DNA from: Bog-473 sp963726135
GTDB taxonomy: Bacteria > Actinomycetota > Acidimicrobiia > Acidimicrobiales > RAAP-2
Assembly (NCBI GenBank): GCA_963726135.1
Contig: CAVSBE010000008.1
Location: 1,302,001-1,366,000, forward strand
Direction: 5' to 3'
Length of the DNA stretch: 64,000 bases
The translations under genes were made by a program, and so were the position numbers. A model generated the notes under the pieces. The model did not search any database and was not told the origin of the DNA. It saw nothing but the letters and a program-made list of their open reading frames with translations. Positions 44,460 to 53,046 of this stretch are shown here, one piece after another (position 1 is the first letter of the stretch; each line of letters starts with the position of its first letter).

Positions 44460-44861
44460 GTGTTCGGGCACGATCACCGGGCCGAGGACATCGCCGAGCG
44501 CATCGACCACCTGATGACGGCTGTGTTCGTCGCGGACGACACGGACCGCCTGGAGCGCCTGAGCAGTCACCTCTCGCCCGACTTCGTCTACGTGAGCCCC
44601 GAGGCCGTCTTCGAAGGCGCCGCCGGCCTCAGCGAGGCGTTCGCCCGCTTCCGCCACGAGCCCCGGTGGCACACCAGCCTGCGCCGGACCAGCCCGGTGG
44701 ACCTCCATCACGGCTACATCCGCTACTCGTGGGCGCGGGCGGAGCGCGGGGTCACCGCGCTCGAGGGCTGGAGCTTCGGTTCGATCGACGCCGAGGGGTC
44801 GATCTCCCGGGTGGTCTCGTTCGCAGGATTGGTGCCCGGCCGAACCGGCGGCCGATCATGA
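44460..44861 (+). CDS. SnoaL-like (NTF2-fold) protein
   Basis: A 133-residue protein with the cone-shaped NTF2 fold: helices HRAEDIAERIDHLMTAVFVA and DDTDRLERLSSHLSPDFVYV, then FEGAAGLSEAFARFRHEPRW and strands LHHGYIRYSWARAERGV. The family covers isomerases, hydrolases and binding proteins. The start is GTG. It leads a run of lipid-type enzymes (enoyl-CoA hydratase, LLM oxidoreductase), 25 bases ahead of the first. Confidence 0.8.
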   Translation: MFGHDHRAEDIAERIDHLMTAVFVADDTDRLERLSSHLSPDFVYVSPEAVFEGAAGLSEAFARFRHEPRWHTSLRRTSPVDLHHGYIRYSWARAERGVTALEGWSFGSIDAEGSISRVVSFAGLVPGRTGGRS

Positions 44862-44886
44862 GGCGGTCACCACCGCGAGGGAGGGA

Positions 44887-45690
44887 ATGCTGATGCTGGT
44901 GCTCGTCGAGGTCGACGACCGTGTGGCCACGGTCACCTTGAACCGCCCTGAGGCGCGCAACGCGCTGTCGGCCGAGTTGCAGAGCCAACTCAACGACACG
45001 ATCACGGCTCTCGACGGGCGCGACGACGTGGGCTGCATGGTGCTGACGGGTGCCGACCCCGCGTTCTGCGCGGGCGTCGACCTGAAATCACTGTCCACCG
45101 AGCAGCGGACGGTCCAGCTGGGCCGGATGCGCAGCCCGGCCACGCACTTCGGCATGCTGGCGACGCACCTGACCCCGGTCATCGGTGCGATCAACGGGCC
45201 GACCGTGACCGGCGGTCTCGAGCTGGCCCTGTCCTGCGACTTCCTCATCGCGTCCGAACGGGCGCGCTTCGCCGACACCCATGCGCGCGTCGGGGTGATG
45301 CCCGGTGGAGGCCTGACCATCCGTCTGCCCGAGCTGATCGGGATCGACCGGGCCCGCCGGATGAGTTTCACGGGCGACTTCATTGACGCCGAGACGGCGC
45401 GCGCCTGGGGCCTCGTGGTCGAGGTGGTGCCCCACCACGCTCTGCTGGCGCGGGCCCGGGAGATGGCGGCCACCGTCGCGGCCATCCCGTTGGAGTACGT
45501 CCGCGAGATCCGGCGCGGCTACGCCGAGATCGGCGGCCTGGCCGGCGAGGAGGCGTGGCGTGGCGAGTCCCAGTGGTCGAGGAAATGGCTGGGCGAGCGC
45601 TTCGACCAGTCACGCCTGGCCACGGAACGGGAGGCCATCATCGCCCGCGGACGGGCCCAGAACACGGGAACGGAGGGCGCGCCGGCGTGA
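44887..45690 (+). CDS. Enoyl-CoA hydratase/isomerase family protein (EchA-like)
   Basis: A 267-residue crotonase. The oxyanion hole is formed by FCAGVDLKSL and GPTVTGGLELALSCD. The Glu equal to rat Glu144 is present in GLELAL, but the second Glu (rat Glu164) is replaced in FADTHARVGVMPGGG by Thr-His. It may therefore be an isomerase or another crotonase rather than a simple hydratase. The ATG follows GAGGG. The next gene starts within its stop, so the two are coupled. A role in fatty acid or sterol side-chain breakdown is plausible. Confidence 0.88.
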   Translation: MLMLVLVEVDDRVATVTLNRPEARNALSAELQSQLNDTITALDGRDDVGCMVLTGADPAFCAGVDLKSLSTEQRTVQLGRMRSPATHFGMLATHLTPVIGAINGPTVTGGLELALSCDFLIASERARFADTHARVGVMPGGGLTIRLPELIGIDRARRMSFTGDFIDAETARAWGLVVEVVPHHALLARAREMAATVAAIPLEYVREIRRGYAEIGGLAGEEAWRGESQWSRKWLGERFDQSRLATEREAIIARGRAQNTGTEGAPA

Positions 45691-46721
45691 AGGTGTACGC
45701 AGGCATGGACCCGCGGATCAGCCTCCGTGCCGCCATCACCCATGCAGAGCGGGTGGAGCGGCTGGGCTACGACGGGCTGCATGTCGCAGAGACCGTGCAC
45801 GATGCGCTGGCGGTGGCGCTCCTCGTCGCCGAGCACACGGAGCGGATCGTCGTCCGAACCAGCGTGGCCCTCGCCTTCACCCGCAGTCCCACGCTCGTCG
45901 CCTACGCCGCCTGGGACATCTCGTCCCTGAGCGGTGGGCGGTTCGAGTTGGGCCTCGGCACCCAGATCCGGCAGAACATCGAGGAGCGCTACGCCGTGCC
46001 GTTCGGCGAGGACCCGATCGGCCGCCTGGGCGACTACGTGGGCGCGGTGCAGGCGGCCTTCGCCTCGTTCGCCTCCGGCGTACCACCCTCCTACGAGAGC
46101 CGGCACTACCGCCTCACCCGGCTCCAGCCCTACTTCAACCCGGGTCCAGACGCCGAGGTGGCGGTGCCACCCATCTACCTCGGCGGCGTCCAACGCAGAG
46201 CCTGCGAACTCGCCGGGGCCGTGGCGGACGGGTTCGTGAGCCACCCCACCAACTCCAACCCGCTCTACCTGCGCGAAACCTGCCTGCCCGCACTGGCCGC
46301 CGGCGCGCGCGCGGCGGGGCGGGACCTGGACGCCGCCGGGTTCGAGACGGTGATCGGGACTTCGGTGATCACGGGAGCCTCGCTCGACGCGGTCGTGGCC
46401 GAGCGGGAGCGCCAGCGCCGCCTTCTGGCCTTCTTGTACTCGACCCCGGCCTACGCCCCGACGCTCGAGCTCCATGGCTGGACGGAGCTCGGCCCGCGCC
46501 TGCGTGACCTGATCCGCCACGACCGCTGGGACGACCTGGCCGGGGTGCTCTCCGACGAGGTGCTCGACACCCTCGTACCCTGCGGCACCTTCGATGAGCT
46601 GCCGGGCATACTGCTCGAGCGCTTCGCGGGGCTCGGCCAGGGCATCGTGGTGTCCCCGCCGGCTGCCGGCGCCGACGACGGCGCCTTCCGCTCGGTCATT
46701 CAGGAACTGCAAGCCGCCTGA
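45687..46721 (+). CDS. LLM-class F420-dependent oxidoreductase
   Basis: A 344-residue luciferase-like TIM-barrel enzyme (TIGR03617-like group). Visible are HAERVERLGYDGLHVAETVH, ERIVVRTSVALAFTRSPTLV, WDISSLSGGRFELGLGTQIR, and PPIYLGGVQRRACELAGAVA. The cofactor is probably F420 in this lineage. The GTG is inside the stop of the enoyl-CoA hydratase gene, so they act together, perhaps on a CoA ester. It is only distantly similar to the LLM enzyme at 34.7 kb. Confidence 0.9.
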   Translation: MKVYAGMDPRISLRAAITHAERVERLGYDGLHVAETVHDALAVALLVAEHTERIVVRTSVALAFTRSPTLVAYAAWDISSLSGGRFELGLGTQIRQNIEERYAVPFGEDPIGRLGDYVGAVQAAFASFASGVPPSYESRHYRLTRLQPYFNPGPDAEVAVPPIYLGGVQRRACELAGAVADGFVSHPTNSNPLYLRETCLPALAAGARAAGRDLDAAGFETVIGTSVITGASLDAVVAERERQRRLLAFLYSTPAYAPTLELHGWTELGPRLRDLIRHDRWDDLAGVLSDEVLDTLVPCGTFDELPGILLERFAGLGQGIVVSPPAAGADDGAFRSVIQELQAA

Positions 46722-46732
46722 CGCCCGCGGGC

Positions 46733-47632
46733 TCAGCGGGGCATGGGGAAGATGAGCTCCTCGGCCGCCATGGTGTCGACCGCGGCGGTGCGCTCGTGGT
46801 CGTCCATGCCCGTGAAGCGCTCGGCGGCAGCGAGCACACGCGGCAACAGCGCGATGTCTCCCGGCGTGCAAAACGCGTGCACGCCCGGCGTGGACAGCGC
46901 GAAGTGCACACCGCGGTCGATCTCGTCGTCGGTGCCCTGGGGCTCGTACCACGAACCGGCCCAGCGATCGGCCGTGGCGGGGTCGCCGGCCACGGCGTCC
47001 GCCAAGGGGCGCCGATCGGCCCAGGGTCGACGCGCCACTGCCTTGATCACCATCACGCCCAGGTCGCGCTCGGCGCAGGTGGCCAGCAGCTCCTCGGCCG
47101 GCTCGCGGTACTCGGGCCGCGCCCACAGGGCGGGGTAGACGGGGAACATCACGGTGTCGAGGTCGAAACGGCGCAGCGCCTCGAGGTGGGTCCGCGGCAC
47201 TTCGAGGTCGTGCCCGGTGATACCGGCGAAGCGGGTCTGGCCGGCCTCGCGGAGCTCGAGGATCCGCTCCAGCGCCGCCGAGCGCCGGTCGAGCTCCTCG
47301 AGCGTCGTCACGGCGTGCGCCTGATAGAGGTCGAGCACCTCGGCGTTGAGCAGCCGCCTGGTCGTGTCGAACTGCTCCGTGACGCCGTCCGGATTGGCCC
47401 GAAGGGTCTTGCCGGCGATGAACAGCTCGTCACGGCGGCCCATCAGGTGCGGCCCCACCACGGACTCGGCCGCCCCGTACTGGGGCGCGATGTCGAGGTG
47501 GTTCACCCCGTGGTCGAGGGCGAGCTGCAAGAAGGCGCCCGCCTCCTCCATCGTGGCCGCCCAGCAGGCAGCGCCGCCGAGGACGGCGACGCTGCTGTGG
47601 TGATCGGTCCGCCCGAGGCGCCGACGCTCCAT
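46733..47632 (-). CDS. Aldo/keto reductase family oxidoreductase
   Basis: A 299-residue NADPH-dependent reductase. The tetrad can be read: Asp in NHLDIAPQYG, Tyr in the same motif, Lys in LFIAGKTLRAN and His in LYQAHAVTTLEELDR. The barrel continues with FAGITGHDLEVP and LGVMVIKAVARRPW. I chose the ATG at 47632 (MERRRLGRTD), the standard first strand; the frame is open much further upstream but that part is antisense to the VOC gene. It lies 11 bases after the VOC stop on the same strand, probably one operon. Confidence 0.9.
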   Translation of the reverse strand: MERRRLGRTDHHSSVAVLGGAACWAATMEEAGAFLQLALDHGVNHLDIAPQYGAAESVVGPHLMGRRDELFIAGKTLRANPDGVTEQFDTTRRLLNAEVLDLYQAHAVTTLEELDRRSAALERILELREAGQTRFAGITGHDLEVPRTHLEALRRFDLDTVMFPVYPALWARPEYREPAEELLATCAERDLGVMVIKAVARRPWADRRPLADAVAGDPATADRWAGSWYEPQGTDDEIDRGVHFALSTPGVHAFCTPGDIALLPRVLAAAERFTGMDDHERTAAVDTMAAEELIFPMPR

Positions 47633-47643
47633 TGCGCGGACGG

Positions 47644-48414
47644 CTAGCTCTTGAGGCGCAGGATGCTGAAGACAGCACCGAGGTCGTCGGCCAGCACCGC
47701 GAAGCGGCCCGGCTCGATGTCGGCCGGTCCCATGAGCACCGTGGCGCCCAGCTCCTGCGCCTTGGCCACGCTGGCGTCCGTGTCCGCCACCGCGAAGTAC
47801 ACGCCCCAGTTGGGTGGCATCTCCGCCGGCATGTCGGCGTTCTTCGCCATCATGCCGCCGACGGACTTCCCGCTCAGCTTCCATTCGGTGTAGGCCGGCG
47901 GTGCCCCGGGAGGACCCATTCCCTCGGCGTCCCAGCCGAACACGGCCTTGTAGAAGGCCTTGGAGGCGTCGAGGTCCGTCGTGATGAGCTCGTTCCAGCA
48001 GAACGCTCCCGGCTCGTTGGCCAGCTGGGCACCCATGTGCGACTTGGGCTGCCACAGGCCGATGACCGCCCCCAGCGGGTCGGCGAAGATCGCCATGCGA
48101 CCGACGTCCATGACGTCCATGGGCGGCATGAAGACGGTGCCGCCGTTGGCCGACACCTTGGCCACGGTGTCGTCGGCGCTGTTCACGTTCACGTAGGTCA
48201 TCCAGACCGTCGGCATGTCCGGGTCCATCTTCGGCCCCAGACCGGCGACGGTCTTGCCGCGCAGTTCGCACACGGTGTAGCCCCCGGCATCGGGGGGTCC
48301 CTGCGGGAGGTCCCAGCCGAAGAGACCTCCGTAGAACCCCTTGGACTTCTCCAGGTCCGGGCTTCCCAGGTCCACCCAGGAAGGGACTCCGTCGTCGTAA
48401 CGCTCGATTTCCAC
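47644..48414 (-). CDS. Two-domain VOC (glyoxalase-like) protein
   Basis: A 256-residue protein made of two related VOC domains. The first begins with VPSWVDLGSPDLEKSKGFYG, the second with FCWNELITTDLDASKAFYKA. Each has the FYGGLFGW or FYKAVFGW turn and ends with a DPLGAVIGLW or DDLGAVFSIL strand. This arrangement is that of the CFP30B/hydroxylase-like group of actinobacteria. It may bind or degrade a small molecule, or be involved in resistance. The start is a GTG after AAGG. Confidence 0.88.
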   Translation of the reverse strand: MEIERYDDGVPSWVDLGSPDLEKSKGFYGGLFGWDLPQGPPDAGGYTVCELRGKTVAGLGPKMDPDMPTVWMTYVNVNSADDTVAKVSANGGTVFMPPMDVMDVGRMAIFADPLGAVIGLWQPKSHMGAQLANEPGAFCWNELITTDLDASKAFYKAVFGWDAEGMGPPGAPPAYTEWKLSGKSVGGMMAKNADMPAEMPPNWGVYFAVADTDASVAKAQELGATVLMGPADIEPGRFAVLADDLGAVFSILRLKS

Positions 48415-48530
48415 TGTGCCTTCTCCTCGTCTCGACGTCCAGGGTCATTCCGACCGTACCCGATCGATGTCCCGCCCGCAGCGGTCGGGGATGAGATGAT
48501 CACGGGAATGTCACACGGCCCCGGGGTCCC

Positions 48531-49025
48531 ATGAGCCCCAACCCGATCGGCACCCGGGCCGAGCAACTGGCCCAGGCGCTGGCGGAACGCATCGTCGCCC
48601 TGGTGCTCGAGGCCATCGACGTCGACGCCCTGATCGACCGGGTCGACGTCGACAAGGTGATCGGACGGGTGGACGTCGACAAGGTCATCGACCGGGTCGA
48701 CGTGGAGAAGGTCATCGACCGGGTGGACGTGGAGAAGATCATCGACCGGGTCGACGTGCAGAAGATCATCGACCGGGTCGACATCAATGCGATCGTGGAC
48801 AAGGTCGACATCGACGCACTGGTCGAGCAGACCGAGTTGGGTTCGATCATCGCCCGCTCGACCACCGGCGTGCTCACCGAGATCCTCGACGTCATCCGCG
48901 CCCAGGGAGTCGGGCTCGACGACTTCATCCTGCGCTGGGGCAACCGGCTCGTCGGGCGCCGAAAGCGGATCGAGAACTGGCCCGACGGGCCGCCGCTGCT
49001 GGTTGAGCCAAGGATGACTCCGTGA
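48531..49025 (+). CDS. Nonapeptide-repeat protein coupled to RDD membrane protein
   Basis: A 164-residue protein. An N-terminal amphipathic helix (RAEQLAQALAERIVALVLEA) is followed by eight units of nine residues, type VDVDKVIDR (residues 29-100), then a helix with ARSTTGVLTEILDVIRAQGV and a C-terminal LDDFILRWGNRLVGRRKRIE. The repeat would give a regular charged helix or a solenoid. The gene's stop overlaps the start of the RDD gene by four bases, so the proteins surely work together, perhaps with the repeat lining the membrane. I know no function for this pair. Confidence 0.75.
   Translation: MSPNPIGTRAEQLAQALAERIVALVLEAIDVDALIDRVDVDKVIGRVDVDKVIDRVDVEKVIDRVDVEKIIDRVDVQKIIDRVDINAIVDKVDIDALVEQTELGSIIARSTTGVLTEILDVIRAQGVGLDDFILRWGNRLVGRRKRIENWPDGPPLLVEPRMTP
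48615..48830 (+). repeat. Eight 27-bp in-frame tandem repeats
   Basis: Units of the form GACGT(C/G)GA(C/G)AAGGT(G/C)ATC plus GACCGGGTC code VD(V/I)(D/E/Q)K(V/I)I(D/G)R. The middle five are most alike; the first and the last two have drifted. The conserved spacing keeps Val/Ile on one face with acidic and basic positions alternating. Confidence 0.9.
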
Positions 49026-49582
49026 CGACGGTGCCGGTTCCCGCGGCCGAGATGACCGTCGGCCGGCAAGGCCACTACGCCGGGGGGGTGAGCCGTCTGG
49101 TGGCGTTCGCGGCCGACGTCGGGGCCTCCTGGGGCGTCTACACGGTCGGGGTGGCGCTCGTGAACGCCGCTCTCAAGTTGGTGACGGGGCACTCCTACAG
49201 CCTGGGCCAACAGAAGATCCTGACCTTTGTCACCCTGACGGTGTGGGAATTCCTGTACTTCACCTACCAATGGGCGGTCAGCGGCAAGACGCTGGGTATG
49301 GCGATATTCGGGCTGCAGGTGGTGACCAAGGAGGGCAGGTCGATCAGCGGCGGCCAGGCCGTCCGCCGGACGGTCGGGCTCGGGTTCACCCTGTTCTTCA
49401 CCCTGGGCATCGGGTTCCTCGGCATCGTGTACCAGCATGAGCGCCGCGCCCTCAATGACTTCATCGCCGGGACGGCCGTGGTCTACGACTGGGACGCCCG
49501 GGCTGCCCGGCTCCGCTGGATGGCCCGCCAGGAGGGTTCCCTCCACCGGGGGCCGTCGCACAGGGACCGCGGCGCGGCATAG
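49022..49582 (+). CDS. RDD-family membrane protein
   Basis: A 186-residue RDD protein. The family Arg and Asp are in VSRLVAFAADVGASWGV. Hydrophobic segments follow (VYTVGVALVNAALKLV, ILTFVTLTVWEFLYFTYQWA), then the conserved GKTLGMAIFGLQVV. Two further segments include VGLGFTLFFTLGIGFLGIVY, and the ending is HERRALNDFIAGTAVV. RDD proteins are small membrane proteins of uncertain function; some take part in ion transport. The GTG lies in the stop of the repeat gene. Confidence 0.88.
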   Translation: MTTVPVPAAEMTVGRQGHYAGGVSRLVAFAADVGASWGVYTVGVALVNAALKLVTGHSYSLGQQKILTFVTLTVWEFLYFTYQWAVSGKTLGMAIFGLQVVTKEGRSISGGQAVRRTVGLGFTLFFTLGIGFLGIVYQHERRALNDFIAGTAVVYDWDARAARLRWMARQEGSLHRGPSHRDRGAA

Positions 49583-49635
49583 CGCCCGCTCGGTGGTCCC
49601 GAGAGGGCGTGACGGGCCCATCTACGATGCCGCGC

Positions 49636-50439
49636 ATGTCCTTCACCGAAGTCAGCCGGCCTCATCCCCAGGTCGCCGTCCTCACGCTCAACCGGCCGGA
49701 ACGCATGAACGCCATGGCCTTCGATGTGATGATCCCTTTCCGCGACTCGCTGCGCGAGATCGGCAGCGACAACGAGGTGCGCGTGGTCGTGATCACCGGT
49801 GCAGGGCGTGGCTTTTGCTCCGGGGCGGACCACGAGAACCCAGGCACGATGCCCAACATGGACGGCCTGACGCTCCCGACGATCGCCCTGCGCTCCATGG
49901 AGATGCTCGACGACGTGATCGCCACCATCCGCCGCATGCACCAGCCGGTGATCGCGGCGGTGAACGGCGCGGCGATCGGGGGCGGCTTCTGCCTGGCGCT
50001 GGCGGCCGACGTCAGGGTCGCCGCCGAGGACGCGTACTTCCGGGCGGCGGGCATCAACAACGGGCTGACGGCCGCCGAGCTCGGTTTGAGCTACCTGCTC
50101 CCGCGGGCGATCGGGCACTCCCGGGCGGCCGAGATCATGCTGACCGGGCGCGACATCGACGCAGCCGAGGCCGACCGCATCGGGTTGGTCTCGCGGGTGG
50201 TCCGCGCCGCCGAGCTGCTGCCGGCCTGCTTCGAGCTGGCAGACCGCATCAACAGCTGGAGCAGGGCCGGTGTGGAGCTCACCAAGCGCCAGCTGTGGAA
50301 CAGCCTCGACGCCGCCAGTCTGCAGTCCCACATGGACGCCGAGGGCACCGCACAGCTCTTCGTGCGCATCACGACCCGCAACTTCGAGGAGGCGGTGGCG
50401 GCCCGCAAGGAAGGCCGCACCCCCGACTTCAAGGACTGA
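49636..50439 (+). CDS. Enoyl-CoA hydratase/isomerase family protein
   Basis: A 267-residue crotonase, paralog of the gene at 44.9 kb. It has LTLNRPERMNAMAFDVM, the oxyanion loop FCSGADHENPG and NGAAIGGGFCLALAADVRVA. Both catalytic glutamates of the hydratase are missing: Cys-Leu stands where GCE is usual, and AGINNGLTAAELGLSYLLP lacks the PE pair. It resembles the mycobacterial EchA proteins that bind rather than hydrate acyl-CoA. The ATG at 49636 is the standard start. Confidence 0.88.
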   Translation: MSFTEVSRPHPQVAVLTLNRPERMNAMAFDVMIPFRDSLREIGSDNEVRVVVITGAGRGFCSGADHENPGTMPNMDGLTLPTIALRSMEMLDDVIATIRRMHQPVIAAVNGAAIGGGFCLALAADVRVAAEDAYFRAAGINNGLTAAELGLSYLLPRAIGHSRAAEIMLTGRDIDAAEADRIGLVSRVVRAAELLPACFELADRINSWSRAGVELTKRQLWNSLDAASLQSHMDAEGTAQLFVRITTRNFEEAVAARKEGRTPDFKD

Positions 50440-50452
50440 GAGAGGCGGTCGC

Positions 50453-50866
50453 TCAGGGCGAGTTGACGAGTGAGTTGGCCGCCATCTCGAGATAGTCGCG
50501 CAGCTCGACCGCGTCCGCATCGGAAATCCGCGCCGCCTCCTTGAGCTCGTGCACCGCACTCAGCATGTGGCGCAGCCAGGCGTCGCGCTCGGGGAAACCG
50601 ATGACGAACGGGGCGTGGCGCATGCGCAGCCGGGGATGACCTCGCTGCTCGCTGTAGGTGCCCGGACCGCCCCAATACTGCATGAGGAACAGAGCGAGAT
50701 GGTGGGACGACTCGGCCAGATCGTCAGGGTACAGCGGCCGCAGCAGGGGATCGCCGGCGACGCCCGCATAGAAGCGGTCCACCAGGTCGAAGAAGAACCG
50801 CTCCCCCCCGACTCGATCGAACAGTGCGTCCACGGTCTCGAGAGTAGAGGCTTTAGACTGCTCCAC
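50453..50866 (-). CDS. glbO: Group II truncated hemoglobin (trHbO)
   Basis: A 137-residue globin of the 2/2 type. The N-terminus has VDALFDRVGGERFFFDLVDR, and the E-helix region has LFLMQYWGGPGTYSE. The proximal His is in RMRHAPFVIGFPERDAWLRH. WGGP and the F-helix form are typical of trHbO (Mycobacterium GlbO). It binds oxygen and may protect against oxidative or nitrosative stress. The start is a GTG 5 bases from the tRNA gene on the opposite strand. Confidence 0.9.
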   Translation of the reverse strand: MEQSKASTLETVDALFDRVGGERFFFDLVDRFYAGVAGDPLLRPLYPDDLAESSHHLALFLMQYWGGPGTYSEQRGHPRLRMRHAPFVIGFPERDAWLRHMLSAVHELKEAARISDADAVELRDYLEMAANSLVNSP

Positions 50867-50871
50867 GATCC

Positions 50872-50942
<71 letters not shown>

Positions 50943-51180
50943 CTCTTCAGAAGTGCGGCCCCATGACGATTGTTGCAAGAGAGGTCGTCCTGTCCCCTAC
51001 CAAGCAGGCACCATGCGGACATTCGGTTGGTCGATCCGAGACCGCGCGGGATCCGGCAATTCAAGGCACATATCGTCTTTTGCGCTTGGCGCCCGGAGCT
51101 GTCTCCGCCGCGTAGGCAGTTCTGCACAAAGCACTGGCCCTGTCTAGGATTCCTGTTTCGGCAACCTCACTGACTGCCCC

Positions 51181-51930
51181 GTGCGCATCCTCCTCGTATC
51201 CGACCTTCACTACACACTGCCCCAGCTCGACTGGGTCGTTGGCGCCGCTCCGGCGTTCGACCTCGTTGTGGTGGCCGGAGACAGCTTGAGCATCCGCTCG
51301 GCTGTCTCCCTCGACACGCAGAGCGTCGTGATGCTGCGCTACCTGTCACTACTTCAGTCGGCTGGGCGGGTGGCCGTGAGCTCGGGCAACCACGACCTCA
51401 CCGGGCCTGACGCGCACGGCGAGCAAGGGGCGCTCTGGCTCGCCGAGGCAAAGGCCGCGGGTATTCAGACCGATAGCGACTCGCTGATCGTGGGTGACAC
51501 CGTTGTCACCATCTGCCCATGGTGGGACGGCCCCGCCGGTAAGGCAGCCGTGGCGGCACAGCTAGCGGGTGATGCGGCCCGTCGAGGCAGCAGGTGGCTA
51601 TGGGTCTATCACTGGCCACCACTCGGGTCGCCCACCTGCTGGACCGGTCGGCGCGACTACGGCGACGCAGACCTCGGCGGGTGGATCGACGAGTACCGAC
51701 CCGATGCCGTGCTCACCGGTCATGTACACGAATCGCCTTTTAAGGCCGACGGCTCATGGGTGGACCGCATCGGCAACACGTGGGTGTTCAACGCAGGGCA
51801 TCAGATCGGCCCCGTGCCCGCCCGCGTGGAGCTCGACTTCACCCAGGGCCGGGCCACCTGGGTGTCGCTTCTCGGCACCGAGGAACTGGATCTCGCCGCC
51901 TCGGTGGCTCCGGAGCGGTCCGTATTCTGA
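51181..51930 (+). CDS. Metallophosphoesterase (calcineurin-like)
   Basis: A 249-residue hydrolase. The five metal motifs are DLHY (residues 8-11), GDS, GNHD in VSSGNHDLTG, a YHWPPLG His and GHVHES. These bind two metal ions in the family of protein, nucleotide or nucleic acid phosphoesterases. It lacks a signal peptide, so it acts in the cytoplasm. The start is a GTG. The spacer of about 240 bases to the tRNA shows nothing recognisable. Confidence 0.88.
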   Translation: MRILLVSDLHYTLPQLDWVVGAAPAFDLVVVAGDSLSIRSAVSLDTQSVVMLRYLSLLQSAGRVAVSSGNHDLTGPDAHGEQGALWLAEAKAAGIQTDSDSLIVGDTVVTICPWWDGPAGKAAVAAQLAGDAARRGSRWLWVYHWPPLGSPTCWTGRRDYGDADLGGWIDEYRPDAVLTGHVHESPFKADGSWVDRIGNTWVFNAGHQIGPVPARVELDFTQGRATWVSLLGTEELDLAASVAPERSVF

Positions 51931-51983
51931 GCTCAATCCTCGCTCTGTCCGAACTCATCCGTTCTCGCCGGCGAACCTGCGCC

Positions 51984-52463
51984 TCAGTAGTCCGGGTTGG
52001 GGTCTCGTGCCGAACCGGGCTGAGCTGCTGGCCCCTGATGCTGCGCCAGCCGTGTGAGAACGTCGGACACCATCGACAGGCCGGGTGCATCGCCGTACTG
52101 GTACTTCAGGTCGGCCAGATATGAGGTGACGAAGTTGAGTCGCTCGGCCAGGCCGATCGCAACCAGCTTGGTAACGGCCGAGTACCCGAGCAGATCATGG
52201 CCATCGGCGGCGTAGCGGAGGCGGCTCGGCTCGGTGGCCTCGACGGTGGCGCCGTGGTTGGTGCCCAGGAGCACCGAGATCTCACCCACCATCGCGCCTG
52301 GCTGGGTAATCGTGTTGACCGGGATGTCACCCTTTCGCACCTGCAGAGCACCCGAGATGAGTACCCAAATCGCTCCACCCGCTCCACCTTCGTGCACGAC
52401 AGCTTGGCCGGGGTCGAGTTCGACCTCAGGTAGGTGCGCCGAGAGGACAAGCATCTCCGTCAC
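51984..52463 (-). CDS. Stand-alone cyclic-nucleotide-binding domain protein
   Basis: A 159-residue protein with one cNMP-binding fold: the beta-roll has AVVHEGGAGGAIWVLISGAL, and the phosphate cassette is QPGAMVGEISVLLGTNHGAT. The Arg that usually follows in the cassette (RxA) is replaced. A C-terminal helix part has LGYSAVTKLVAIGLAERLNF and no helix-turn-helix. It could be a cAMP or c-di-GMP sensor acting on a partner, but no kinase or transporter gene adjoins it. Confidence 0.8.
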   Translation of the reverse strand: MTEMLVLSAHLPEVELDPGQAVVHEGGAGGAIWVLISGALQVRKGDIPVNTITQPGAMVGEISVLLGTNHGATVEATEPSRLRYAADGHDLLGYSAVTKLVAIGLAERLNFVTSYLADLKYQYGDAPGLSMVSDVLTRLAQHQGPAAQPGSARDPNPDY

Positions 52464-52561
52464 GGGGTTGATCGTAGCGGCACTCGCATCGCGGTGAGCA
52501 AGATCAGCCTGCGCTCGTTATGCTCCGCCCACGTGTGGATAAGTCATCATGGAGGTATGGC

Positions 52562-52855
52562 ATGAAGTTTGTACAGCTCATTGAATTCAAGACTGGCGAT
52601 ATCGACGCATTCAACCGCACCCTCGATGAATGGCTTGCTAAGACGGAAGGCACTCGAACGTCGAGCAGGGCGATGCAAGGTCGCGATCGAGACAGCGATC
52701 GCACGTACTTCTCGATTGTGGAATTTCCGTCATACGAGGCCGCGATGGAGAACTCGAATCGTCCCGAAACAGCCGAGTTCGCGGCGCAACTTGCGAAGGT
52801 GTGCGACGGTCCTCCAACCTTTCGCAACCTCGATGTGACACGCGAAGAGATTTAG
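52562..52855 (+). CDS. Small dimeric alpha/beta-barrel protein
   Basis: A 97-residue protein with the ferredoxin-like layout of the ABM superfamily: a first strand MKFVQLIEFKTGDIDAFNRT, a helix EWLAKTEG, a strand TYFSIVEFPSYEAAMENSNR, and a helix RPETAEFAAQLAKV. It ends with FRNLDVTREEI. Proteins of this type may be oxygenases or stress-linked dimers. The ATG follows ATGGAGGTATGGC, which offers a ribosome binding site. No catalytic residue is named. Confidence 0.78.
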   Translation: MKFVQLIEFKTGDIDAFNRTLDEWLAKTEGTRTSSRAMQGRDRDSDRTYFSIVEFPSYEAAMENSNRPETAEFAAQLAKVCDGPPTFRNLDVTREEI

Positions 52856-53046
52856 TCGTTGGCCGTCCCACCTGCCCCATAATGCCGGGAGGGTGAGACA
52901 CTCCGGCACGACCGGGGCAGTACGGTGATAGCTGGCTGGGCGGCCCTCCCAGGGCGAAGACGGGATCAGAACAGTTCGGTCATGCTCATACTCTTCTCAC
53001 AGTTCTGTCCTAGAACAGGACACTTGTTCTTCAAAGGAACTCCCAT

